Positions 8,801 to 15,871 are shown, counted from the first letter of the stretch. The stretch is 18,507 bases of DNA from CAZUXY01 sp964624235 (GCA_964624235.1 CAZUXY010000072.1:1-18507); one strand, 5' to 3'. The notes: generated from the letters alone by a model not told the origin. Numbers and translations: made by a program.

Positions 8801-9637
8801 TTATTCTTTGATCGTGAAATCGTAATGGTACAGCTGTCCACCGCGTTCAAGGTCGACGGTAATTCGGGAATCTCCCTTAAGGTTCTGCCACATCTGGTAA
8901 AGTTTTTCGGTGCTCTCTACCGGATGACCGTTGATCCTCTTGACCACATCTCCGTTACGCGCACCGAAACGGTAAAGTACGCTTGAGGGATGAACGCTGA
9001 ACAATTTGTATCCTTCAATCTTTCCGTCCACGCGATAAGGACCGGCACGCAGTCCGCGGAGAGCATTATCCATGTTATTGAGCACCTTTTGCTGTAGTTC
9101 AGAGCGGCTTAAGGTCTGACTGACTTTTTTTCCCGCTGAATCCGGAGGTGAGCCTTTGCCTGTTCCGGGTTCTTTTTTTTGCGTGGCGAACATATCGAGC
9201 ACTTCAATACCGGTGGCGCTTTTAAGATATACCCTGGAATTATAGATTTTTACCAGTTTAAAGCCGTCTACAGAACTCCACAAACGGTATATCCGGGCTT
9301 CTTTTTCGTTATTCTTTTTAATAAGTGCCCGTGCAATAGAGGCCGGACCGGTAACCGTACCGAGCAGGCTGAGGCTTGCAATTTCGGTTGAAGACGAAGG
9401 TTGCCCGTTGGAAGCGGAGGATCCTGAAAGCCTGAAAAATCCTGAATCGATAATTGAACGGTATTCCTCGAAGGAGGCAGCCTTATGAGTGGAGACGATG
9501 GCTTTTTTCCTCTTGAAGTGCTGTGATGATGGTTGCGAAAATGTCAGACGGATGAACTGGGTAATCGCGGTCGCGAGCACAAATGAAAACAATGCCATAG
9601 CGACGGTGTTCATGACATGATATTTGATATTCTGCAT
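8801..9637 (-). CDS. gspC: GspC, inner-membrane clamp protein with C-terminal PDZ domain
   Basis: The 278-residue product has a short cytoplasmic start, one transmembrane helix (about residues 9-30, VMNTVAMALFSFVLATAI), a homology region around 85-155 (SLLGTVTGPASIARALI, then a VYLKSATGIEVLDMF stretch) and a C-terminal PDZ-like domain from about 195, with the RFGARNGDVVKRINGHPV core typical of GspC. In the family the homology region binds the GspD N0 domain and joins the inner-membrane platform to the secretin, and the PDZ domain helps in substrate choice. A Ser/Gly/Lys-rich linker lies between the two domains. It is the first gene of the operon. The Shine-Dalgarno is weak. Confidence 0.93.
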   Translation of the reverse strand: MQNIKYHVMNTVAMALFSFVLATAITQFIRLTFSQPSSQHFKRKKAIVSTHKAASFEEYRSIIDSGFFRLSGSSASNGQPSSSTEIASLSLLGTVTGPASIARALIKKNNEKEARIYRLWSSVDGFKLVKIYNSRVYLKSATGIEVLDMFATQKKEPGTGKGSPPDSAGKKVSQTLSRSELQQKVLNNMDNALRGLRAGPYRVDGKIEGYKLFSVHPSSVLYRFGARNGDVVKRINGHPVESTEKLYQMWQNLKGDSRITVDLERGGQLYHYDFTIKE

Positions 9638-9789
9638 TTCTAATGGATAATGGCCTGGATTAAATTATGCCTGTTATTGCATATAAATAGGAAACCAATC
9701 AGAAAAAAGGTTACAAAATATTATTAATGTTTAATGAAATAGCATATTTATCGCGAGACGGGAACTAAAATAATCAGGGAATCGCCATA

Positions 9790-9818
9790 AATCTAGAAAC
9801 ACTCCCCGTACTTGTCAA
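9790..9818 (-). promoter_or_regulatory. Sigma70-type promoter of the T2SS operon
   Basis: Read on the minus strand, a perfect -35 hexamer TTGACA (9813-9818) is followed after exactly 17 bases by TAGATT (9790-9795), which matches four of six bases of TATAAT. Transcription would start near 9783, leaving a leader of about 145 bases before gspC. It lies between the terminator of the small gene and gspC, so the T2SS operon has its own independent start. Confidence 0.6.
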
Positions 9819-9885
9819 TGATTATAATCCCATCCAGGAGTTTATATTGTATGTACGTCGCAGTTATTAAAATAATGGATGATAT

Positions 9886-9911
9886 AAAAAAGCCGGTTTA
9901 AGAAAACCGGC
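9886..9911 (-). terminator. Rho-independent terminator of the 71-codon gene
   Basis: On the minus strand an eight-base-pair perfect stem (GCCGGTTT / AAACCGGC, 9892-9899 with 9904-9911) closes a four-base loop and is followed at once by six U residues. It lies 29 bases after the stop of the small minus-strand gene, so that gene ends as its own transcript. There is no T-run on the plus-strand side. Confidence 0.85.
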
Positions 9912-9940
9912 CAACATGCGTGGTGCGTGATGAATAGATT

Positions 9941-10156
9941 TCAGGCGGCGTACAGATCTACGGATTTAATGTGAGATATCGGGATACGCAGTTCTTTGTT
10001 ATTTTTGTCGGTTACAATTATAAGGTCTTTGACGAGGGTTCTGTTCTTGTTGAGTTCAATGATCCTCCCATCCTGTAAATACAGAATAATGTCCAGCCCC
10101 TTGATAGACAGATATTTCTTCAACTGCGACTTGAATGCACTATATTTCTTTTTCAT
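9941..10156 (-). CDS. Small beta-rich protein of unknown function, 71 residues
   Basis: I do not recognise this protein with certainty. It has a basic N-terminal helix (MKKKYSAFKSQLKKYL), then an alternating pattern IILYLQDGRIIELNKNR, DLIIVTD and ELRIPISHIKSVDLY that looks like a small five-strand barrel. The order (helix, YL-x-D/N-G, Ile-rich strands, IPISHI-x-SV near the end) recalls Hfq and other Sm-like folds, but the Hfq Sm2 signature KHA is absent, so this is only a fold-level suggestion. The gene looks real: GAGG stands 5 bases before the ATG and a strong terminator follows the stop. It appears to be monocistronic, between the T2SS operon and the divergently transcribed glycyl radical operon. 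Confidence 0.75.
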   Translation of the reverse strand: MKKKYSAFKSQLKKYLSIKGLDIILYLQDGRIIELNKNRTLVKDLIIVTDKNNKELRIPISHIKSVDLYAA

Positions 10157-10412
10157 CTCAACCTCGCCGAATGATCATTATGTCCCATTTTTATTATCGG
10201 GTTTTTATGTTATTTTTTTAGCAGATTTTAGAGTAAAAACTATGTTTTCGGCTTTTTTATCGACCGTATTTGATATTTCTGATTGTTTTTTGATGGGTAA
10301 GGGTGCTTCTCGCTAACAGCATTGTTTTATTTGTTGTATAATATTTCACCTCCACCATTTCTTTACTACAAAGTTTTATTACGCAAAATTTGAGAATTAT
10401 TTACAGTTATCC

Positions 10413-10441
10413 TTGACAGAGATTTATACTTTGTTTATTTT
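10413..10441 (+). promoter_or_regulatory. Sigma70-type promoter of the GntR-GRE operon
   Basis: A perfect -35 TTGACA (10413-10418) is separated by exactly 17 bases from TATTTT (10436-10441), which matches four of six bases of TATAAT. Transcription would begin near 10448, inside the palindromic operator that starts four bases after the -10 box. The GntR start codon follows about 32 bases later. Confidence 0.7.
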
Positions 10442-10444
10442 GAT

Positions 10445-10471
10445 CTGGCTGGTGGTATTACCAGCAGCCAG
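10445..10471. promoter_or_regulatory. FadR-type operator: 27-bp near-perfect palindrome
   Basis: Twelve of thirteen position pairs of this 27-base stretch are complementary around a central T. The outer arms are CTGGCTG and CAGCCAG and the core is TGGTATTACCA. The GGT-N3-ACC core is the known consensus of FadR-subfamily GntR regulators such as PdhR and LldR. It covers the expected transcription start and ends at the first bases of the ribosome site AGGAG (10470-10474) of the GntR gene, so a bound dimer would block initiation. Autorepression by the adjacent regulator is the simplest reading. Confidence 0.75.
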
Positions 10472-10479
10472 GAGTCAGG

Positions 10480-11232
10480 ATGGTTAACCTTTTATCCCCT
10501 ATAAATGTTGAAAGCCTGTCGGATGTGTTTGTTTCCAGATTTGAACAGTTGATACTGTCCGGTCAGATTTCTATCGGTCAGAGATTACCATCTGAAAGGG
10601 AACTCGCCCAGAAAATGGGAGTAAGCCGCCCTGTTGTACATGAAGGGCTGCTGACCCTGCAGACCCGCGGGTTGATTACCCTCAAACCCAGAGTGGGAGC
10701 ATATGTCAATGATTACCGGAGACAGGGCTCCATCACCATGCTTGAATCACTGCTACTCTATCGAACCGGTGAGCTTGAGGCCGGGCTTTTCGAAAGCCTT
10801 TTGCAGATGAGGGAACTTTTTGAGCTGGAAACCGCCAGGCTGGCGGCGTTAAACCGCAGCGATCATCACATCAGTGCGTACAGGGAAATAATTGAAAATG
10901 AAAATGCCACAGCGCATAGTGATCTGACAGGCATTGTCGAACTGGACTTCTCTTTCCATCATCTTACCGCACTGGCATCAGGGAACATGGTGTATCCGCT
11001 TATCGTGAACTCATTCAAACCTGTGTATACCAACCTTACAGGACAGTTTTTCGAAAACCCAAGAGTCGTTGATGCGGTATTTAAAAATCATGCAAGGTTC
11101 TTTCATGCTGTTCAGAGTAGAGACCCCGACGAAGCTTCAAATGTCATGAAAGAACTATTGAGTCATGGCGCTCATTACCTCAGAAAAACGACCGCAAAAT
11201 CATCGGCAGAAGCAGCCAGTCACGTAGTATAA
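10480..11232 (+). CDS. GntR-family transcriptional regulator, FadR subfamily (FCD domain)
   Basis: The 250-residue protein has an N-terminal winged helix (about residues 12-80) with the GQRLPSERELAQKMGVSR signature, and an all-helical FCD effector domain (about 95-235). Asp156, His160, His204 and His229 are placed as the metal-binding set of FCD domains, which usually sense small carboxylates. The DNA-contacting Arg residues corresponding to FadR Arg35 and Arg45 are kept (Arg40, Arg50), but the third, Arg49 in FadR, is His54 here. The ATG is preceded by AGGAG with five bases of spacing. It is the first gene of the GRE operon, 22 bases ahead of the enzyme gene, and probably controls its own promoter through the palindrome at 10445-10471. 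The effector may be the GRE substrate or product. Confidence 0.93.
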   Translation: MVNLLSPINVESLSDVFVSRFEQLILSGQISIGQRLPSERELAQKMGVSRPVVHEGLLTLQTRGLITLKPRVGAYVNDYRRQGSITMLESLLLYRTGELEAGLFESLLQMRELFELETARLAALNRSDHHISAYREIIENENATAHSDLTGIVELDFSFHHLTALASGNMVYPLIVNSFKPVYTNLTGQFFENPRVVDAVFKNHARFFHAVQSRDPDEASNVMKELLSHGAHYLRKTTAKSSAEAASHVV

Positions 11233-11254
11233 ATCAACCGGCAGGAGGCATAAA

Positions 11255-13768
11255 ATGGCGGAAACGGCAACAGCAAGAAAATTTGAGATAAAAAAGCCGG
11301 GTGCTCTTTCACCGCGAATTGAATGGTTGAGGGATTACTATTTCGAGGGAACCAGAAGGGCCTGGAACAATGAATTCACCTCATGGACCACGGGTACGCC
11401 TTGGGACATTCAGTTTCCTGAGCTGACGTATTATATCGTGCCTGAAATTTTTCTTTTGTTCGATACGATGATCGGCAGTTACCATCAGGGGGCTCGTCCT
11501 GTCGCGCTCCATGAGGATTTCTGGCAATGGAGCCTGCCCGAACGCAGGGCATGGTTCATAAGGGAGGTGATGGTGAACTACCTTCCAGTGGAAATACTCC
11601 CGGGCGATCTCATAGCAGGAGGGCGTTTCAATATAATCACTTCCATGTGTTTTACCAGAGAGGAAAGAAAGGAATTCGATAAACTGGTTTTCGGTAAAAA
11701 CGGCGCCCGAAAGCAGGTTATGTGGTTCCACAACCACGGTTATGGAAATTCCGGCGCCACCAGCGGACACCTGGTGCCGGGATATGAACGGGCGCTCACG
11801 ATCGGCTGGAAGGGAATTTACGTCGAACTGGAAGACATGTACAACCGTCTCGACGACGGCGCAAAGAAGGGGCCGAAGGGAGCGCAGCTGCGGGCCATGA
11901 TGACGGCAGCGACCATGCCGAGGGAACTGGCCGCGAAATACGCCGCTCTCTGCAGGAAACTTGTCGATGTAGAAAAGAATCCCGAACGGCAGGATGAACT
12001 TATGATGATGGCCCAGATCCTCGACCGGGTGCCATGGGAGCCGCCCGTCAGCTTCTGGGAGGCAGTACAGTCCCTCTGGATCACCCATATGCTGATCATG
12101 AGCGACGAGAATTATCCCGGCCCCGGCGTATCATTCGGACGTATCGACCAGTTCCTTTTGCCGTATTACCGGCACTCCATATCAAAGGGTATGGACCGGG
12201 AATTCGCAAAGGAAATACTTAAATGTTTCTGGATGCACTGTAATACCGCGTATGATGCCACCATACGGAACGGTCATCAGGGTATAACCGCGGGATACGG
12301 CCAGCTGCTGACCCTGTCGGGGATGGGCAAGGACGGCAAGGACCTCACCAACGAGCTTACCTACCTGTTTCTCGAGGTAATCGATGAAATGACCCCCATC
12401 CTGGAGCCCAAGCCCAATGTGAGGCTGCACCGCAACTCACCCGATGATCTGCTCGATAAGGTCATCGATATGATTGAATCCAGCCAGGGAGCGCCATTCC
12501 TGATCAATTTCGACGAGCGGTCCATGGCGGGTATGATGAACGAAGCGCGTATCGCCGGTCTCACCCACCTTATCAACTTGGAGAATGTACATGATTACGC
12601 GCCGGTAGGCTGTCTTGAGAATACCATGGTGGGCAATGACCGATCAGGGACGGTGGATAATAATCTGAACCTGCTCAAGGCGGTTGAGCTTGCCATGACC
12701 GGCGGCAGGGACCTGGTGCCCTTTTACGATCCCATGACGGGAAAAACGGAAAAAATCAGACGGGACGGTCCCGCTACGGGGGACGCGACGCGGTTCAGGA
12801 CCTTTGATGAATTCTGGAAAGCATACGAACGTCAGAACGCCTACATAATCGCGAAATGCGCCGAGGTATATGAAGCATCGGAACGGGCGAGGGCCGGGTT
12901 TTTTCCTACGCCGTACCTGTCATGCCTGGTAAAAGGTTGTGCCGAACAGGGGCGTGATGTCACCCAGGGCGGTGCAGAGATAAGTTTCACCACGCTGGAA
13001 GGAGTTACCTATGCCACCACGGTGGATTCGCTGCTCGCGATAAAGTACCTTGTTTTCGACAAAAAAGAATGTACCATGGAAGAACTACTCAGCGCATTGA
13101 GGGCCAACTGGAAAGGGTACGAGGTGCTGCAGGCAAAGGCCAAAAACCGCGCTCCAAAATACGGAAGGGACGACGATGAGGCCGACGAGATGGGCCGGAG
13201 GGTAATGGAGCTGTGGACGACGGAAACGTGGAAACATAAAACCAGGTCCACCAACCGCCGCTTTCGACCCGGTATGCTCAGCTGGAACTACTGGGTCGCC
13301 TATGGCTACATTATGGCCGCAAGCGCCGACGGTAGGCCGAAAGGACAGTTTCTTTCCAACGCGATATGTCCCTCAAACGGGGCAGACATACACGGTCCGA
13401 CCGCGAATACCAACTCTGTCGGTAAGGTCCTGGGTGGGAAAGCTTCTGACGGCAGGGGGGAATGGAATGAATATTTCAGCAATCTCCCCAACGGGGCGAG
13501 CCATACCATCACCTTTAATCCTTCGCTGTTAAGAGATCCCGAACACAAAACAAAATTCAAGGCATTCCTGAAGGGGTACGCTGAAAACGGCGGTTCCGCC
13601 CTTCAGATCAACATGCTGGATCCCGATATGCTCAGGGAGGCACAGAAACGGCCACAGGATTTCCGTCACCTCCTTGTAAGGATTACCGGATACAACGCCT
13701 ATTTCGTGACTGTGGGAAAGGAGCTTCAGGACGAGGTCATCGCCAGGATAAGTCACAGCAAATACTGA
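11255..13768 (+). CDS. Glycyl radical enzyme, PFL/glycerol-dehydratase superfamily, substrate unknown
   Basis: The 837-residue protein has the PFL-like domain (about residues 20-680) and a C-terminal glycine-radical domain ending with LLVRITGYNAYF, the radical site being Gly812. The thiyl radical cysteine is Cys453 in APVGCLENTMVGND; the GC-x-E arrangement with Glu455 is shared by diol dehydratases, choline lyase, isethionate lyase and arylacetate decarboxylases, and excludes pyruvate formate-lyase, which has Cys-Cys. His172 in SGHLVPGYERAL sits in a motif common to this group. The family does radical-based C-O, C-N, C-S or C-C bond cleavage in the cytosol without oxygen. Asn follows Glu455 where eliminases usually have Pro or Ser, so I leave the substrate open. 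AGGAGG lies six bases before the ATG. No small decarboxylase or succinate-synthase subunit is nearby. Confidence 0.95.
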   Translation: MAETATARKFEIKKPGALSPRIEWLRDYYFEGTRRAWNNEFTSWTTGTPWDIQFPELTYYIVPEIFLLFDTMIGSYHQGARPVALHEDFWQWSLPERRAWFIREVMVNYLPVEILPGDLIAGGRFNIITSMCFTREERKEFDKLVFGKNGARKQVMWFHNHGYGNSGATSGHLVPGYERALTIGWKGIYVELEDMYNRLDDGAKKGPKGAQLRAMMTAATMPRELAAKYAALCRKLVDVEKNPERQDELMMMAQILDRVPWEPPVSFWEAVQSLWITHMLIMSDENYPGPGVSFGRIDQFLLPYYRHSISKGMDREFAKEILKCFWMHCNTAYDATIRNGHQGITAGYGQLLTLSGMGKDGKDLTNELTYLFLEVIDEMTPILEPKPNVRLHRNSPDDLLDKVIDMIESSQGAPFLINFDERSMAGMMNEARIAGLTHLINLENVHDYAPVGCLENTMVGNDRSGTVDNNLNLLKAVELAMTGGRDLVPFYDPMTGKTEKIRRDGPATGDATRFRTFDEFWKAYERQNAYIIAKCAEVYEASERARAGFFPTPYLSCLVKGCAEQGRDVTQGGAEISFTTLEGVTYATTVDSLLAIKYLVFDKKECTMEELLSALRANWKGYEVLQAKAKNRAPKYGRDDDEADEMGRRVMELWTTETWKHKTRSTNRRFRPGMLSWNYWVAYGYIMAASADGRPKGQFLSNAICPSNGADIHGPTANTNSVGKVLGGKASDGRGEWNEYFSNLPNGASHTITFNPSLLRDPEHKTKFKAFLKGYAENGGSALQINMLDPDMLREAQKRPQDFRHLLVRITGYNAYFVTVGKELQDEVIARISHSKY

Positions 13769-13778
13769 GAGTGTGTAG

Positions 13779-14834
13779 ATGAAACAACAGAACGGCGGAA
13801 CTTTAATTGAAGGTATTGTTCTCGACATACAGCGAATGTCGACTGAAGACGGTCCTGGTATTCGAACCACCGTTTTCATGAAAGGATGTACACTGCATTG
13901 CGCGTGGTGTCATAATCCTGAAAGCATTTCGGCGAAACCACAGGTGCAATGGATCGGTTCGCGCTGCATAGGATGCGGCACCTGTCTGGATGTATGTCCG
14001 GAAGGTGCGATTTCCGATGAGGGCAACGGAATACAAATCGACCGGGGCAAATGCACCGGTTGCGGCACCTGCGCCGAGGAATGTCCTTCCACCGCCATGG
14101 AACTGCTGGGAAATAAATGGTCGGTTGACGATCTTGCGGTTGAATTGCTGAAAGACAGGGTTTATTTCGAGAAATCAGGAGGCGGAGTTACCATAGGCGG
14201 CGGTGAGTCGACCTTCCAGGCGGTGTTCATCTCGTCATTGCTCGAGAAACTTTCCGCTTCGGGCGTGCATACCGCCATAGACACATGCGGGCAGACCAGC
14301 CGTGATTCCCTTGAAAAAATACTGCCGTTTACCGACCTGGTGCTCTATGATATAAAAGAAATCGACAGCGCAAGGCACCGTAATTTCACCGGGATAGGAA
14401 ACGAGAAGATATTGGACAACATTATCTACATCGGCGAATACATTAAAAAGAACAACGGAAGACCCGAGTTATGGATCAGGACACCGGTGATTCCCGACGC
14501 CACGGCACGTGAGGAAAACATCCGCGGTATAGGTGAGTTCATAGCACGGAATCTAGGCGATTCAGTACGACGTTGGGAACTTCTCGCGTTCAACAACCTG
14601 TGTGAAGATAAGTACCTCCGCCTGGGCAGGGAATGGATTTATAAAAAAAACAAGCTCATGAGCCGCGAATCAATGGAGTATCTCTACGGGGTCGCGTTGA
14701 AAACCGGTATCAGACCGGATATAGTGTCGTGGAGCGGTGCGACAAAAATAGAAGATGAAAAAAACACGAAAGATCCCGTTGAACAGGAAAGGTTGCGTCT
14801 GATCAAGGGATCCAATGTGTGTTCACCGCAATAA
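13779..14834 (+). CDS. Glycyl-radical enzyme activating enzyme (radical SAM) with two extra [4Fe-4S] motifs
   Basis: The 351-residue protein activates the preceding enzyme by taking a hydrogen atom from its Gly812. The radical-SAM cluster motif is Cys37-x3-Cys41-x2-Cys44 (CTLHCAWC). A ferredoxin-like insert follows with two cluster sets, Cys63/66/69/73 and Cys92/95/98/102, as in activases of glycerol dehydratase, HPA decarboxylase and benzylsuccinate synthase but not in PFL activase. The SAM-binding GGE motif (141-143) lies in GGGVTIGGGES, whereas the common form is TxSGGEP; the Ser-to-Gly and Pro-to-Ser changes are unusual. The C-terminal tail of about 30 charged residues is somewhat longer than usual. 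The gene starts ten bases after the GRE stop, with a weak purine-rich ribosome site. Confidence 0.95.
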   Translation: MKQQNGGTLIEGIVLDIQRMSTEDGPGIRTTVFMKGCTLHCAWCHNPESISAKPQVQWIGSRCIGCGTCLDVCPEGAISDEGNGIQIDRGKCTGCGTCAEECPSTAMELLGNKWSVDDLAVELLKDRVYFEKSGGGVTIGGGESTFQAVFISSLLEKLSASGVHTAIDTCGQTSRDSLEKILPFTDLVLYDIKEIDSARHRNFTGIGNEKILDNIIYIGEYIKKNNGRPELWIRTPVIPDATAREENIRGIGEFIARNLGDSVRRWELLAFNNLCEDKYLRLGREWIYKKNKLMSRESMEYLYGVALKTGIRPDIVSWSGATKIEDEKNTKDPVEQERLRLIKGSNVCSPQ

Positions 14835-14852
14835 TCGAGGAGGGTGATGGAT

Positions 14853-15701
14853 ATGAATGAAGTCAGGAAAACCTTTACCGACGCCGAAATTGAGAAGTTC
14901 AAACCTTCCGAAAAAATCGGGCTGGTATCGTGCATAAACCCTGAAGGATTACCGCATATGGCTCTTCTGACCAGTATAATGGCGAATGGTCCTCAGAAAC
15001 TGACGGTGGGACAATTCTGCCTGGGACTGAGCAAATGGTACATGAAGGAGAAAAAGAACATCGCTTTCCTGATACTTACACTGGATAAAAAAATGTGGAG
15101 GGGCAGGGCGATATGGACTCATGAGAGAACTGAGGGCCCTGAGTATATAATCTACAATAATATTCCCATGTTCCGGTATAACTCCTACTTCGGCATCAAC
15201 AAGGTGCATTACCTGGATCTCGTGGAAACCGGCGGTGAAGAGTCGCTTCCCATGGGTGGAATCATAAAGGGCTCCCTGCTTACCATGATCGGGAAAGGGG
15301 CCGCGAAAACAGGCCGGGAAGAAAGAATTCTTAGACCTTTCGCCGAAGACCTTATCAATAAACTGGATTCGTTGAAATTCCTTTCGTTTATAGACACAAA
15401 CGGGTTTCCCGCAATCATACCTGTTATCCAGTGTCAGGCCGCCGACAGCCGCAGGCTGGTGTTTAGCCCCTCTGTCTACAGCGATGAACTTAAAATGCTG
15501 AAAGAACATGACAACGTCGCGCTGTACGCGCTCAATTTCAAGATGCAGACAGTGCTTTTGCGGGGTGTATTCCTTGGATACAGAAATTACCGCGGAATTA
15601 AAATGGGCGTTATAGACATCAACTGGGTATACAATTCCATGCCGCCCATACACGACCAGATCTATCCGGAAAAGAAGCTGGAAGCGGTGGTTAATTTTTA
15701 A
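14853..15701 (+). CDS. Tandem split-barrel (pyridoxamine 5'-phosphate oxidase-like) protein, possible flavoprotein
   Basis: The 282-residue protein appears to be two PNPOx-like FMN-binding split-barrel halves. The first (about residues 20-125) starts KIGLVSCINPEGLPHMALLTS and the second (about 165-280) starts LKFLSFIDTNGFPAIIPVIQC; both show the strand, D/NPEG or DTNG turn, P-x-x-x-P/L strand typical of the fold. Such proteins bind FMN, F420 or haem, and the ligand here cannot be told. AGGAGG at 14838-14843 fits the ATG at 14853 (nine-base spacing) better than the GTG at 14844 or ATG at 14847, which are too close. It is the last gene of the GRE operon, 18 bases after the activase, so a role in GRE electron supply, repair or product handling is possible but unproven. 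Confidence 0.7.
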   Translation: MNEVRKTFTDAEIEKFKPSEKIGLVSCINPEGLPHMALLTSIMANGPQKLTVGQFCLGLSKWYMKEKKNIAFLILTLDKKMWRGRAIWTHERTEGPEYIIYNNIPMFRYNSYFGINKVHYLDLVETGGEESLPMGGIIKGSLLTMIGKGAAKTGREERILRPFAEDLINKLDSLKFLSFIDTNGFPAIIPVIQCQAADSRRLVFSPSVYSDELKMLKEHDNVALYALNFKMQTVLLRGVFLGYRNYRGIKMGVIDINWVYNSMPPIHDQIYPEKKLEAVVNF

Positions 15702-15871
15702 CGTACCGGAACTATGATGGCGATACAGGGGTAGTGTTGTTTTAATTAATGAATCATCCGCAAATACCTCGTAACTTACGGATTGCGCTTGACCAGCAGT
15801 TGATTTTCTTTCATCTTTATTAAATCTTCACATGTCTACCCTTTTATTATAAAGGTGGAAGAACAAACGCG
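15702..15871. other. Intergenic region between the GRE operon and ppx/gppA
   Basis: This 170-base gap has no convincing terminator. A weak hairpin overlaps the stop of the split-barrel gene but lacks a U-run. TTGACC at 15789-15794 could be a -35, but no good -10 stands at the right distance. TATTAT/TTATAA near 15844-15851 could serve as a -10 for the downstream gene. Readthrough from the GRE operon into region 4 cannot be excluded. Confidence 0.4.

Larger units (their letters stand above)
9638..9940. other. Intergenic region between gspC and the 71-codon gene
   Basis: This AT-rich stretch of about 300 bases holds the gspC promoter (9790-9818, minus strand), a roughly 145-base untranslated leader for the T2SS transcript, and the terminator of the upstream small gene (9886-9911, minus strand). 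I see no credible coding frame and no clear riboswitch fold. The leader is rich in A and T with few G/C pairs available for stable structure. Confidence 0.6.
10157..10479. other. Divergent intergenic region upstream of the GntR gene
   Basis: This AT-rich region of 323 bases separates the divergently transcribed 71-codon gene and the GntR-GRE operon. It contains the plus-strand promoter (10413-10441) and operator (10445-10471). A ten-base palindrome AATGATCATT (10170-10179) lies just upstream of the small gene's ribosome site, with no evident role. I find no convincing minus-strand promoter for the small gene and no coding frame worth calling. Confidence 0.55.

Noticed and set aside
633..9637. 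Type IV pilus operon
   Set aside because: GspC with PDZ domain, the GspG TYPTTEQGL motif, the GspE tetracysteine and a GspK without Glu5 are specific to type II secretion.
9892..9911. Bidirectional terminator between the small gene and gspC
   Set aside because: The U-run exists only on the minus strand; the plus-strand side of the hairpin is followed by mixed sequence.
10337..10342. Perfect TATAAT on the plus strand upstream of the GntR gene
   Set aside because: No acceptable -35 stands 15-19 bases upstream, and a better-spaced promoter with the operator lies about 75 bases closer to the gene.
11381..12088. Long open frame of 235 codons antisense to the glycyl radical enzyme gene
   Set aside because: It lies wholly opposite a well-supported gene, has no ribosome site or recognisable motif, and its length follows from the codon bias of the sense gene.
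11255..13768. Pyruvate formate-lyase (formate acetyltransferase)
   Set aside because: The active site has one Cys in GC-x-E and not the Cys-Cys pair of PFL, and the activase has two extra ferredoxin-like clusters that PFL activase lacks.
11255..14834. Benzylsuccinate/alkylsuccinate synthase or 4-hydroxyphenylacetate decarboxylase system
   Set aside because: The small subunits that those enzymes need would be coded next to the large subunit and activase; only ten bases separate the two genes here and none follows. A decarboxylase without a small subunit remains open.
15690..15715. Possible terminator hairpin at the end of the GRE operon
   Set aside because: The stem is short, interrupted by an internal loop, overlaps the stop codon and is not followed by a U-run.
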